Of a stretch of 64,000 bases of DNA, positions 48,128 to 61,387 are shown piece after piece; the stretch's first letter is position 1, and each line of letters starts with the position of its first letter. This DNA is from Tomocerus qinae (Eukaryota > Arthropoda > Collembola > Entomobryomorpha > Tomoceridae). The notes under the pieces are model-generated. The model saw nothing but the letters and a program-made list of their open reading frames with translations, was not told the DNA's origin and made no database searches. Both the position numbers and the translations under genes were made by a program. The stretch covers positions 4,836,001 through 4,900,000 of the forward strand of contig CM034547.1 of NCBI GenBank assembly GCA_020055645.1, written 5' to 3'.

Positions 48128-49555
48128 CTCTTCAAGTTCGTCCAACTCACTCCATCCGTTAAACCATACCGTTCTACTATGCATTGAACTATTTTATTTA
48201 ACATTCTACCCCACACAGTATCTAATGGAACGTAACAAGTGACGGCTGAGGGTAATGCCATAATGTGTTTCCTTATGATTTGCAGTATTATTACAGGAGA
48301 TACATTGTATTATAATTATAAATATTTTAATTACGTTAACTTCGTTATATCGACAAAGTATGGACCGCTAGTTCTATATTAAATTTACAAGATGAAACGT
48401 ATTCCCATTTAAAATTCTTTATATTGGCAAAATATATACTATGCTTATATCACTGAATTAATTTTCATTAACATTGCCATACTCACATTTACACACTATT
48501 CACATATCATCAATCATCCATTATGTGACCAAGTTAATAATTTGATTATTCAGTAAAATTTATGATATTTTATTCTGCCAAAAAGAGTGTTGAAAAAAAT
48601 TAATTTCTGCCAAAAAGCGTATGCCAATTAACAATTAGGGGTGCACGATTCCCTTGTTTATATTATATTACATAATATATAGTATATAATACGTCTATTG
48701 ACCAAGTATGATCTAGCCGTTGGTTTTGAGGATTCACCCCCAAATTGTCAACACTATAACCTATTCTAATATAACCTAACCTAACCATGTATAATAAATG
48801 TGTTGACAAAAAGGTGTTGACAATTTGGGGTTCTCCCGGTTTTGAGTTTTGACAAGCTGGAAGTTAATTCCAAAATATTTCCCACATTTCCCACATATTA
48901 TGAATTATGCATTATGCGGAAGAAGTATAGGATTATGGATTTATCACGCAAAATTAGTAGCTATGGATTAGTGATTGTAAGATTAGTTAATCCGTAATCG
49001 GATTAGTAATCCTTCATCTGGATTATGCCAACTCTGCAAATAAGGTACCTAAAATGTACTACCCTTTAGATTATTTATAATAATGTTTATTTTCATGTAG
49101 AGCATGTATGTATGTACTACTGAACATGTAAGTGCATTATTCAAATCAAATACTTTGTTTGACGGTTGATGAAGAAATGTAATATGAAACATTCTAATGT
49201 ATCTATTTCCACATACTTTATTCGTTCCTCTCCATCCTTCTAAAAAGTTAATCAGGTTTTCTCACTGGAATGGCTTTATAGTAATTGGTACACAAAACGT
49301 CACACGACCCGACCTTTCTTGAATTTTGAGTCGATGGTATTCTATTACATAATCTACAGTATAGACATAATGTAAATAAAAATCCCTTATTTTAGTATGA
49401 CATCAACGAAGGAAATAAACCAACTGAATCAAGTAACGTGTGGGAATACCATAACGTTATGTGATCTAAGAATCCCCTCCACATTATTTAAGTCTCAACC
49501 TTTTGTGGATGGCTGCCTAGTCTCCTTCCGACTTCTGCCCTGAAAACTTTCAAAA
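48128..49555. other. Non-coding stretch
   Basis: Spacer between the MITE and the elongase gene, holding a 93-bp inverted-repeat structure at 48738-48830 and otherwise nothing recognised. Confidence 0.5.
48738..48830. repeat. 17-bp perfect inverted repeat around a CCTAA-rich loop
   Basis: CCCCAAATTGTCAACAC at 48738-48754 pairs with 48814-48830. The 59-bp interior contains AACCTAACCTAACC, the complement of the arthropod telomere unit TTAGG. It could be a small MITE or a trace of telomere-like sequence. Confidence 0.65.
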
Positions 49556-50942
49556 ATGGCAAATACAACAGCAGATATTCTTCTACAGCCGTGGCAGTAT
49601 GAAAATCCTCGCCAAATGCAAGCATTTTGGTTCGAAAAAACGGATATCAATGAAGACCGTTATTGGGCGAGAGAAAAATTGCCCTTTTGTGCTGCAATTT
49701 GCTCCATTTACTTCCTCTTCATCCTCATCGGTCCTCTCATCATGAAAAATCGGAAACCCTACAGCCTCCGCATCCCTCTCATCATCTGGAACTTAATCCT
49801 GGCCATTTTCTCTATTGCTGGAACTATTCGAATGTTGCCAGAATTTTATAGTACAATAGTTTCCAACGGGTTTCACAAAACCTGGTGCGACAGGTGCAGA
49901 TCTCAATTATTTAATCAAAAATCATAATTCTATTTTGTTTACTGAAAAAATAATTTCCGGCAGAGTGGGACTGAACGAGCCTGCGGCATTTTGGGCACTT
50001 TTATTCACACTATCTAAAGTCTGGGAGTTGGGAGACACCGTTTTCCTCATTTTAAGAAAAAGGCCACTCTCTTTCTTACATTGGTAATACCATTATTCAT
50101 TTTCGGGGTTAGTTTGGCAAGACAAGATTTTTGTGGCTTTTAACAAACCCTCCTCTCAAAATAATCACATCTGTTTTTGAGTGTCGATGCAATTAAACAC
50201 TATTTTATATTTCAAACTAAATACTAATCAACAGAAACAACAATTAACTGACTATAATTAATTACAATGTAATATTTTCAGTATATTTAGGATATGTTTG
50301 CCAGAATTATAATTTGCCAGGATTGTCTGAATAGGTTTCACCACTGCAGCATGGTCATTTGCACGTTTTTCATGTTCTCAGAAGGAGAACCGATTTTTCG
50401 ATGGGGAGCCCTTCTTAATTACTCCGTCCACTCCATAATGTACACGTATTTCACACTCAGGGTAATTCTATATTCTAATAATAGATTATCACAATGAATT
50501 ATGTTTATTGGTGTGTCAAAAAATAATGATTTTGGCTAGTGACAACATTGCAAACGTTAAATATATAAAACTTAGCGTTCCTAGTATTTTGAGCTCCATA
50601 AAAAATCTCGTAAATTACAGGCTATGAATGTCCAAGTGCCAAAATGGGTACCAAAGAAAATCACGAGTCTGCAGATAGCTCAATTCGTCCTTGGCCTTTC
50701 TGTCAACGCGTACACAATCTACGTCATAGGTAATTACTAAAACGTTAAAATATTGCTAATTGTGGGAAAATCATTCCAAAGTTTTATATCGTTTAGCACG
50801 TGGAGGTGAATGTATTAGATCAAGGGAATCGGCCAAATTGATCCTCACTGTTGGAATTATCTACTTGTCACTTTTCGTTCGGTTCTTTTACAACTCATAT
50901 GTACACCCCAGCAAAAAAATAACTGATCGAAAGAATAAATAA
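49556..50942 (+). CDS. ELOVL very-long-chain fatty acid elongase (ELOVL6-like)
   Basis: Five exons: 49556-49893, 49964-50083, 50335-50461, 50621-50729 and 50797-50942; 279 residues, typical of the family, with matching phases 2, 2, 0 and 1. Multi-pass ER membrane protein. Signatures: [20 protein letters not shown], the catalytic histidine box H152-W-F-H-H (split by an intron at the Trp codon), [12 protein letters not shown] and [11 protein letters not shown]. The elongase condenses malonyl-CoA with an acyl-CoA, the first step of chain elongation. The histidine-box context LHWFHH is nearest to the ELOVL3/6 group, which acts on saturated and monounsaturated C12-C16 substrates; that assignment is by eye. 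The C-terminus is basic, fitting ER retention. Confidence 0.95.
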
Positions 50943-51242
50943 ATTGATAAATGTTTTAGACAATTAAGAAACAATTTCACTAATTGAAATTACTTTTTTA
51001 TCATTACAACAATTAATATTAAATTCAATCTTTATAGACACAATTGTAACAATAAGTAATATCAACATTAAAGCTGTACTTGCAAATTAAATATGACTAA
51101 ATGATAAATAATTAATTCATTACGTAACTCAATGTGGAAGGACGAGTATTTGCACCTTGGACATTTTCTCACTATAGTTAAACTGCTAACTGATTCCACA
51201 TCAGCACTACCAGTTGATTCGTCGTCTCTTTTGATAAGCTTT

Positions 51243-54200
51243 TTAATTGAATAGTGTGGGCTTATCTGGAAAAGCTTTTAACTGCCCACACTGCACAAGA
51301 TGTTGGGCTGTAAAACAAAGCTGGATTTATTATCCTAAGAATTTGACCAAAATGATATAACATATTTTAACATTATTGAAAGAAGAACTTCCCTACAAAG
51401 AAACAATTCTTTTCTTACCGATAATGTCAGGATTTGCTGAAGTAAATTCGCAGATACATTTCAGAGGAGTTTGCAAAAGTTTCACTGGTTTCAATTTAAA
51501 GCTTGAAATTTTATTATTCGGGTTGGCTTCTGAATGGCATTGATTATAATGGATATTAATTGAAAGGCTGCAGCAGGTAGCAAAGGAACACTTGTTGCAA
51601 GTCATGACCCCACTACATAAAAATAGTAGACCTCATTCAAGTACATTTCATTTTAAAGCTCAATAATAGTTCATCTTTGTGTAAATTTAATACTGATTTA
51701 CATAAAGTGTTCTTCCGAATCCAAATCAGATTGGCATTCAAGACATTTAATATTATCGTTACAATAGACATCTACGACATCGTCAAACGGCGTAACTGTA
51801 AATTTTCCGTTGATGTCTATAGGTTTAGATGTATTTAAAGACGTCTCTTTCGAGATGGCAGTTGTCTGAGCCGTCTTTACCGTTCGGGATCTTTTGGCTG
51901 GCGGAGGAGGGAGATCGAATTTGTCTTTCCCAACTACAGGGGGCTTTGGCATGTAACAAGCGACTTCCGATGATGAAATTTCATATGGAGTGCTTTCTGT
52001 AAAACAAAAAGTGTAAAATTATTTGCTTATAAGAAAACTTATATTGAAGACCTCTAATTATTTTTAATAGAGTCGAGTAATGTTAACAGTAATTGTAAAC
52101 GCATCACCCAGTCGAGAACGGCCTCGGTGGGCAGCATCAACGGTGATATGATTTCGGTATTCTTTGTCAGTAAGAAAGGCCAATGTACATTGTGGACAAT
52201 TTCTATTACGTCTTGAAGAGTGACTCTAAAATCATAATAATATTATGGTGTAAAAACTTCTTATTTACTATTTCATTGATTTAAATAAACAAATCTAAAT
52301 TCTCAATTGTTTTTCCAAAATCATAATTATTAAGTCATCCATCAATCTATCGAACCTGAAAATGATTAACTACTTCCTTGATGCATAGACAAGAACGGAC
52401 TGTCAAAGTTTTCAGACAAATTTGGCATATGATGTAATCCACAGAAGAGTGCTCCTGTAATAACCAAGTTTAAATTTTATAGCATACACGTAATAGAATA
52501 TTGCAGCTGTGTTAATGCATTTTACCTTGTGAAAATGGTCAATGACATCTACGTGCATGGAACTTCTGAAATTGCAAAGCTCACATATATAAGGCATTTC
52601 CAACTCATCATGATTTTCCCACATGTGTATAATCCAAGGTCCTTCGTTCAAAAACGATAATTGACAAATTCTACAGCAATAGCGATCATTTGACATAGTG
52701 TGCACCTTCACATTAAATTGGACAAATTGTTAGCATAAATCAACAACATCTCAATTCTTTCTTAATTTATTAAAAGTTAATTTGGTTTTGGAAACAAGCA
52801 TTCACCCAATTTCCATTTCATTCGAATGTTCATACATAGCTCAATAAATACTTAATCTACAATGTTTTAAAATATACTATACAATATATTAAAGTAGGCA
52901 ACAAAGATCTGTTTACTTCTTTTTTATGTAAGTCGAGCAAGTCTGCGGTCGGGAAATCCTTAAAGCAATAATCACAGCTTTCTTTAAAGTTACTTCGGCT
53001 TGCTCCAAACATCACATGTCGATAGAGATGAACCGCTATCTCTCTACTTGTCATAAATGCTTTCATGCACAGGGGACACTGAAAAAAAGCAATTTGCCTT
53101 ACGGATTAATCAAGAACTTAATTTATTGTATACACTACATTTACTATCTTTAATTTATTATTCTTGTAGTCATCGTAAATCGTCATTGTAGTATATTTTC
53201 ATTACTTTTAGGCTCCCACCGTAAGGTCCCAGGGATTTTTCCATCTTCCCTTCCAGTTTTCCATAGTAGTACGTTTGAAGAACATAATCCTTCGGTTCCA
53301 GAGCCAAAAATGGTGTCAGGTCAAAAGTAAATTTCCGTTTTAATCCAGCAGACACGACTTTGTTGGTGGGCGCAGGTGGTGATGAGGATTTACAGCTGGA
53401 ACTTGTTGATGGCATTTCTTTGGGGCACAACACTTTTTCTGCATTGACATTTATCTGTCTGGATATGAAGTGCAAATCGCTGTCGTTGCCTAAGATGCTC
53501 AATGGCAACATATCAATCCCTTGTGGTAGATTTCCTGTATATGACCAATCTTGAAATGGATCCACTGATATTTTGTTCAAATGATGAATTAACGATTCTC
53601 CTACAAAATAGGAAAAATTAATCACCTTTTAAAATGAAGAATTCTTTTTCGGTAATTGAATAAATGTGTTTTGAGTAATTACCAGTGTTCCATTTTGTGA
53701 TTTCAACGATATTATTTAATATGTTGTTAAATGTTTTTAGTGGATCTCCACCCCATAATTCACGCCAAGATAATTCATCCAAAAATTGCTGAACCAAACT
53801 TTTGCTTAAGCAAAAAATAAGATTCTAAAAACAGGAAATAGTAAAATGTTCATATTTACAAAATATACATATTCTATCTGAATGTATAAACAAACCTATT
53901 AAAATGAATAAATTATTTTAATTATTACATTATGGAACATTTTAGGAACCAATTGTTTCATGTAGTTCACAACATTAATATTGCTTGGAGTACCAGGCTT
54001 TGGAGGGCCATCACTGATATTAGGAGATTGATTAATGTTCTTGAAACCGACATCTTCCAATAGCGACTGTTACGAAAATCAATGAATTGTTAATTAATTA
54101 AAAGAAACTAGTCGCAGAAAATAGAGACAGATACCTTATCGATTGAGCTGTCAACTAGGATGATACTTGATCTGTGGATCCAACGATTCAGTTGCATCAG

Positions 54201-57152
54201 AAATTTTTTCGTGCTTTCACGACTGATGGAATGCTAGATCACAGAAAAATAACTGTTGAAGTTGAAACATTGCCAACCAAAATTATTTATTAAATTATCT
54301 GTTATCTACACTTACCTCCTCATTGACCACCTTCATTCGAATTATTTTATTAAAAGAATCAAATGCTCCCATAATTTGCAACTTAGATGTCTTGTCACCT
54401 ATTGTTGTCTTGAAAAAATATTAAAAATATGTACATAGATGTAAATAATATTAAAAGAGACTTAAACATTTAATAAAAACTATGGGCATTAAATGCCTTT
54501 GTTTTGTACAATATATTATAAACATTATTAATACGAAATAATTATAGTTACATTTAATGATTTAGAAAATGTAATTAAATGCAGATACTCACGAATTGTG
54601 TTGCCCCTATAGTAATGATTCCAATTTCTATATATTTTTCTGGACCACCCATAATAGGGCACTTCTCATGAAGTGAAGCTATGCAGATACTTCGAAGAAG
54701 AGTATTAAAGTTCTTCAAGTAATAATTTGAAACCTGCAGGTTTTTAGCCAAAAATACAAAACTATTTTAGATACATTTTACGAAATAATAAAATTGGTAC
54801 AAAAAAATAAATCTTTGAACACGATACTAGACTGAACGGCAATAAAAATAAAAATTTAAAATAAAAACATTTACATTTGTATATACAATAAATTTATTTA
54901 CATTCATATTTTTCGAAATGTTACCTTCGTCCATTGGAGAACATTATTGGCCACCGTTTGACATGACCAATGATAAATCAGTTTTAAAATAGTCACAGGA
55001 GGGTGAATAGACATTTCAAAAATGGATCCGTGGTGAACAGGTAATTCTTTTCCTTCTCCGCAACAATCTGCAACCCAAACGTACCCTCCACTGAGGACAT
55101 TTTTCTTTCCAGTATACATTCCAAGTTTGTAAGGATACGGACTGTTGGTATCATCCACATGTATAGCACATTTAGGATTCATTCGTAAAAGCCCTCGTCG
55201 CATTAACCATTCTGTAAATTTTTGGGGATTACTCACTAAAATTTCCCTGACTGTAGCATCTGGAATCAAAAACGTTCAATTGTTTAAGTTATTAATAAAT
55301 CTACACCTTAATTACAATTATTAGCTTAGTTAAATATTTATTGCTTAAAAATTGGCAGTCACAATACCTAGTTCTGCTCGAGATTTTGCACCCGAAGATC
55401 GAAGATCTTTTGCCCTTAAACATGGTCTTACAATCACAACTAATGAAGGAAAAGTTTTGCCGTCGCTCGAATTAACCACAATTGGATTAGTTATTGGCTT
55501 AGCTGTCCCACTACAAGTAGTAGTAGTGGGTATTGGTGGAAATTTATTTTGTTGAAACGGGAGAACTTGATTTTGATTGTTTTTCGGAACTAACCCTGGT
55601 CTTTGTCTTTCCAATTTGCCTGGCACAACTGATTTCTGTGTCGGTAATGTTGATACCGTTGATCTTTGCTGAACTGGAGCTGGTAAAATGAATTTATGCG
55701 GTGCTGGAATCGGTAACCGTTTTGGAGCCGGGACAAGAAATATCGCAGGACTTGGATCCAGTAATTTCTGAGGAGCTGGAAATCTTTGAGGACTTGAATT
55801 TGGTAAACTCTGCAGCCTTGGAGCTAGTAATCTCTGAGGAGCTGAAGCTAGAAATGTTTGAGGAGTTGAATTTGGTACACTCTGCGGCCTTGGAGCTAGT
55901 AATCTCTGAGGAGTTGGAACTGGTAATCTCAGAGGAGTTAAAGCTGGAAATCTTTGAGGAGTTGAAGCTGAAAATCTTTGAGAAGTTGAAGCTGGAAATC
56001 TTTGAGGTGCTGGAACTGGAAATCTTTGAGGTGTAGGAGCTGAAAATCTTTGAGATGTAGGAGCTGGAAATCTCTGAGGAGTTGGAACTGGTAATCTGTG
56101 AGGACTTGGAGCTGGTACTCTTTGAGGTGTAGTAGCTGGAAATCGTTGTGATGTTGGAGCTGGAAATCTTTGAGGACATGTTGCTGGAAATCTTTGAGGA
56201 CATGTTGCTGGAAATCTTTGAGGACATGGAGTCTGGACAGTCTCGCCAGGTGATATTTGCCGTTGAATTGGTAATCTCAGCTGTGTTTGAGCATGAAATC
56301 GTTGATTCTGTAACTGATGTTTTAGATTTATTGTACCAGTGTTAAGAGGCGATAGATTGGATAACGAAGTTGATATGTTGCATCCCATTGGACGGGTGAT
56401 AATTCTGGGTACTTGGAAATCATTCCGTGTTGTATCGATAAATTTGGAATTGGCAGGGGCCCCATAAGTACGATAATGGTGCTGAAAACTGGGGACATTT
56501 TTTGGAGGAATGATTTGTTGCGGTGGGGTGTCTAGGTGTCTATTTACTTGAATATTTCCCCCCGCAGGAACCACTATCGGAGAATCAATCCCCGTGGACT
56601 CGCTTTTTTGTTTCTGAATTCCGGTATTTGTGCCCTTTGATTTTATTTTTGCTAGTTTTATCTTCGCTAATTTCGTATTGATGATCTCAAGATGCCTTTT
56701 CATACACTCCTTGAGGGCTATTATATTTTTCATGTTTTTCCCGGTTTTCTGCAAAACATAAAAGGTCATCAAAATAATGTATACGATATCGCATCGCCAT
56801 ATTAAGTTTAAAGTAAGGAGTCTGTTGCAGAGGATGAAGGGGGATATTGGTGATGGTGATACGGTGAGAATAAGGGAGGGTGACTGACGAGTAGGTAATT
56901 TTGAATTTAAAAACAGCTATTTAAGAAGTTAAGGATTAAGGAGGGGTATGAGGGGTGCATTGCATTTAAGCAGAGGTATTTGTAATGATTTTGTGTATAA
57001 TAAGCCAATAGCTTATTCGATTGACAACTTACTATACCACTGGAGACTCCAAGTCCATGATCTTCAAATCTAATTTCCAAATCTCCATCTTCGTATTTCC
57101 CATCCCCTTCGTTTAGTTTACCGGCCATTTTACTCCTTTCTCCACAGTTCAT
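51243..57152 (-). CDS. Chimeric protein: Pro-rich region, ISXO2-type DDE domain, POGZ-like zinc fingers
   Basis: Sixteen minus-strand exons: 57152-57033, 56748-55368, 55259-54925, 54733-54593, 54408-54316, 54233-54135, 54066-53929, 53824-53683, 53600-53206, 53078-52917, 52705-52526, 52454-52356, 52225-52108, 51996-51702, 51612-51419, 51307-51243. Together they are 3,957 nt, 1,318 residues, in frame at every junction. Residues 41-500 are basic, then Pro/Gln-rich with PQRFPAP-type decapeptides. Residues about 535-815 follow ISXO2-like transposases: GSIFEMS, MGGPEKYIEIG, QIMGAFD, IILVDSS, ELSWRELWGGDP. The first catalytic Asp (usually VEID) is Gly650, so it is probably inactive. Residues 949-1298 hold about nine C2H2-type fingers, matching the POGZ array (HMWENH...MPYICELC, then CLEC and CNKCSFATCCS), preceded by YYYGKLEGK as in POGZ. 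Likely nuclear, chromatin-binding. Two adjacent genes are the alternative. Confidence 0.8.
55760..56260 (-). repeat. Coding repeat of about 30 bp (PQRFPAPT decapeptides)
   Basis: Within exon 2 of the chimeric gene, a roughly ten-residue unit with core QRFPA recurs more than a dozen times with substitutions. DNA units are similar but less uniform than in the cuticle-like gene, so this array is older or under selection. Confidence 0.8.
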
Positions 57153-57497
57153 AAGTATACAATTTTATTAGTTATCAGTTGACGAAAAAAATTATGCTTC
57201 CTGTCTGGTCGTGGTCTGGTCCCCAGTGGTCTGGTAACTTCTGACTAGCTAGTTCGGGACCCATCAACAACCGATACTTAAAATCCCACAAAACAAGGTA
57301 AAGACAAGGTGTCTCTTTCTCCAAAATAAGAGGGGTAAAACAATACAAACAGTCTGTCCAATGCGCAATGTTTGTAAGTCTATGGCTGCGAATTAACTTG
57401 TATGGTACAGAAATTCTGATTGGCAAAATATTTCAGTGAAAAGTCGTGTATTGTATGGTGTGGGGTGTGTTATAGAAAACTGTGTGGCATTGTAAAT

Positions 57498-57757
57498 TAC
57501 TGTTCAAGTCAAAATAGAAGACCCCTGGGAGCCAAAAATTACATTGACGAATAATGCAACGTTTTCTGAAACTTTCATCAAATTTATTAGTAAAATGCCA
57601 AGGCGACAATTATCGTTCATCTAAAGTACCAGCTTCTGGAGCCACAGTTCAGAAGTTTGCTAAAAAATTTATTTCTTCATAGATACGAATTACAATTTGC
57701 CATTTCTCATAACCTAGTCAGAATTGCCAGGGGTCTTCTATTTTGACTTGAACAGTA
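57498..57757. mobile_element. Tc1/mariner-type MITE with perfect 31-bp inverted repeats
   Basis: The 31 bases at 57498-57528, starting TACTGTTCAAGTC, are exactly mirrored at 57727-57757. The outermost TA on each side fits a TA target duplication, giving 29-bp repeats beginning CTGTTCAAG. Total length 260 bp, no coding capacity. It sits 345 bp upstream of the start of the chimeric gene, on the side facing DMAP1. Confidence 0.85.
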
Positions 57758-58054
57758 GTATGAGTGGCCAACAATTTATCTATATCAGCTTTGTATGGCT
57801 TTGTATTTGTTGTAGTATTTTATATTATATTATACTACTTAATTTATTGTCATAAAAACAATAACAATCTAAATCTTTTGGCGAAGTTACATGTGCATAT
57901 AGTATTAAAATTTATTAAGTACGTTAATTAAAATATATTTAAGTACACAGACAAAACAACAAATTTAATTAAAGTAGAACAGATGGTGGAAAATTGATTA
58001 TATAAATGACTGATTCAGCCATCGCAACGCATTAGTTAAAATCGTGTCCATTTC

Positions 58055-61000
58055 CTAATGTTCTTCATAAGTCAATTGACCGCTGATAAGAGGCTTTTGT
58101 AGGCTTCTACTACTAGGTTTCGTTTCTTGGTTGTCTTTTACAGAGGCACTAGAAATCAACCCTTTATGCTTTAGTACTTCGCTTGTTGGAATTTCAGGTT
58201 TTATATCCGTTTTCCTCTTCAGTTTATCACGAAGAAACAGAATTTGTATTGCAGCATCCTCCAATTCCAAAACGAGCTCATTTAGCTCAACAATCTCCGA
58301 ACGTAGGGCCTTAAAATCTTCTGCCACATCCATTGTGGCAATTGGAAAATTGTCTGTGACAAAAAGAAAATATTTTACTAGCGATCGAGTTAACTATAAC
58401 TCTTCTACAAGTCGTTTCGTTAAACAAAATGTCCTTATTAGTACCTATTTATTACTAGTTAAAAGTATTGTTGTTTGAATTTTAACAACAAAGTATAGGA
58501 GTGAAAAATTCAAAGTATAATAAGGCGCCATTTTTGTTAAAACTTAACTTTATTTTTATGGAAAAACCTTTAATAAGGACCGCACTTAGTTCCAAAAAAT
58601 GTACTCACCATTATCGATACCAAACTTTTTCAAAACTTTATCGATGATCTCTTTCTTTCTAATTTCAACTGTACGAGGTAAATTCATTTTAAGAGAGCAA
58701 ATGGAAACACCAGGAGTAGGATTCGGCCATCTGATACCAGTGAATTTCCGACGGGGATTTCGTGCTTTGATCGTCTGGTCATTTTCCTTGCAACTAGTTT
58801 CATTTGCATTTGAATCCATTTTGAATTTTTTTGTTGGAGTAGAAATCTCGACTTCGGGGACGCCAAATTCGAGCCTATTGCTTTCATTTACTTTGCGTTG
58901 TAACTTCTTATACTTTCTTTCCCTTTCCTCGTCCATCTGTTTCTTTTTAGCTTCCCTTGCTTTCTTTTCTAATGTAATTTTTCTGAGTCTCTCCTTCAAA
59001 AAGTTTTCCTCTGCCACCTGTATTGGTATAGCTTCATTAATTAAATTTTGCGTCCACAATATTAATTACGCAATTAAAGTCCACAAAAATTAAAATTAGT
59101 ACATACTAAGTTTTACATCTAAAGCTAGGGTTTGAATATCGCTTTCCTTTTCAATCCCGTGGAAAAATGTACATTCAATTGCTAATTCCTAAAATTCAAA
59201 ATCCCCTCGGAGAAACGTCAATGTTTTATTTATGAATGACACTTTGCGCGTGAAGTGAAAAAGAAGTTGGACTACTTATAACAATACTTTCTTAAAAATA
59301 CGACCAATTTAAATACAAAAAAATAAGGAGAAACGATTTTTTGATGGTTTAGCTTCACAGCTCGTTCGGACTGCAAAAAGTTGAGTGTGAAAAAATGTAA
59401 ACAAAAGAAAACCTGTTCCGGTGTTCTGTTCCACAATATATTCAATTGATTTTTTCGTCCCGTCTCATAATCAGAATTAAACTTAAAGATCTTTGGCTCG
59501 GTCCCAGGGGCAGATCTCAGTTTTGTTAGTGTACCATTTATACCATAGTATCGAGCTTTTAAATCTTCCATAGTTCTTTCTCCAAATGTATTTTTGTCCC
59601 AACGATCCTAATAACATTAAAACCTCTTGCCGTTAATTAGATGCGCATATCAAAATTAGCTACACCACATATCAGTAAAGTATAATGGTAAATTAATGAT
59701 ACTAAAATAAAAAATGTATACACTATAAAAAGTCAGGAATAATTTATTTATCACTTACAATAATTATGATAGGAATAAAAGGATTACTTACATGGATGAC
59801 GTGAAACTTCAAATCAAATCTGCGACACAGATCAAATAAATGATCCGTAGATCCTTTTGTCCAATTGGTATGGTGTGATAAATACAAATTATATTCCAGA
59901 TCTGAGTAGTCGTGTATTTCCAATTTCTACACCAGCAGGATTAATGGTTACACATTTTATTACGAATTTTTAGAGTCATACGCTAGGGCTAGACTCGTAT
60001 TATGACCATATCGTAATATTTTACACGTATACAGGACGGGCGGGACCGAGTTTCGGGGAGCACTAAAACTTGATTATGGAACCTTTGGTTATATATGCGG
60101 TTATACAATTTTCTCTTTTAGACGAAAATAGATCAAAAATAGCGTATAAAAAATGGCGTATATTTTTTTAACAGTCTTTTTTCTTGAATGTCTTGGGACC
60201 CTGGCCTAGGAGACGGTGAAGCCGCAAAACCAAGCCCCTTCTAAATACGTCATTGGTTCATAATACGGGTCATAGAATTTTATTACTTACTGCCATCGAG
60301 TAATTGGGCTCTTGAAAATCTTTGACATCGGACATCCAATCAAAAATAACTAAATTGTCAGTTCTTGTTGACAGTTTTCTGCCACGCACTTTCCATCTGC
60401 GAGCTTTCTTCAACTTTTCACCTACTTTTGGTTTGTAGCCTTTAGGATTATCCATCGGCAACAACATTTCAACATTTCGAAATTGTGTGTCTTCAAACAC
60501 CAGCAGGGAATACAACTCCCGATTCATATTTGCTGGCCTTTTGAATGGATAAATCTGTAATAAAAAATTATTTAAAATCCAAAGTTGCAGAAGTTAACTG
60601 AAGTCGACAAGGTTTTATTATACAGTGATAGTACCAAAAACTAATAAAAGATTTACAATAGAAAATATTTTCCGGTAGCATTTATTTTTCGTTTCCACCA
60701 TGATTTTCCAAAATAAGGAAATGTTGGTACATGAAAGGGTGACCCTTTCACGCCAAAACTATTTTTTATTTGCATCGTGGTTGAAATAGACGTTTCCCAC
60801 AATTCCAGGATAACACAGACAGGTACTGTAGTCATCTCAATACATATTCATGTTAATTTAGTGACCGGTCACCAAGCACGTATGCAGAACTGAGTTTCGG
60901 AGGGGGCTAGATTTCCAATAGATATTTTAAGTATATATATTCGCGCGTAGCGCGAAAATTTTGGCATTTTTTGAAGGAAATGAGTCAAAAATGGCCTATA

Positions 61001-61387
61001 AATGGTAAATAATCGCGCGGAGCGCCAAATTTTTTGCTATTTTGAGAAAAAAATTCCCTTTTTCTTGGATTTCGGGGGGGGGGGGGCTTCAGCCCGTAAA
61101 GCCCATCCCTAAATACGTCCTTGCCGGTCACCAATTGTGAGAAACCTCTATTGGAAGTCGGAGTTAAAATATTGGGATAGACGATTTTTTTAGCCGGTCA
61201 CAACGGTTGCAACATCGGGTGTTGGGGATATAAAACTTATCACCTTTGACCTTATATCATATATACTTACACTTAGAATACTTACCATTTTAATTTCCTT
61301 TTCTTCGGCAACAACTTTTTTCTTATTCTTATGGACATTTCCCTCAACCGATTTCTTGAGACCCAATATTTCTTGGACATCAGTCAT
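58055..61387 (-). CDS. DMAP1: DNA methyltransferase 1-associated protein 1
   Basis: Six minus-strand exons: 61387-61286, 60554-60291, 59926-59792, 59607-59413, 59017-58609 and 58353-58055; 467 residues, matching the usual DMAP1 length. Conserved text includes MTDVQEILGL at the start, FKRP, REL(Y)SLL, then the SANT-like domain (WTKGSTDHLFDLCRRFDL, residues about 140-157, continuing DRW), MEDLKARYY, WNRTPEQVAEE and the coiled basic region. The C-terminal helical segment (ALRSEIVELNELVLEL) also fits. DMAP1/Swc4 is a core subunit of the NuA4/TIP60 acetyltransferase and SRCAP/SWR1 H2A.Z-exchange complexes in the nucleus. I start at 61387; an in-frame TTG just upstream is not a plausible start. Splice phases are 0, 0, 0, 0 and 1 and all agree. 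Confidence 0.96.

Noticed and set aside
55701..56345. Glu/Leu-rich plus-strand frames and a Ser-rich minus-strand frame over the Pro-rich exon
   Set aside because: Shadows of the PQRFPA repeat; only the Pro-rich frame splices in phase with both neighbours.
60653..60835. Minus-strand 60-codon frame inside DMAP1 intron 1
   Set aside because: DMAP1 is complete without it; no splice sites or homology.
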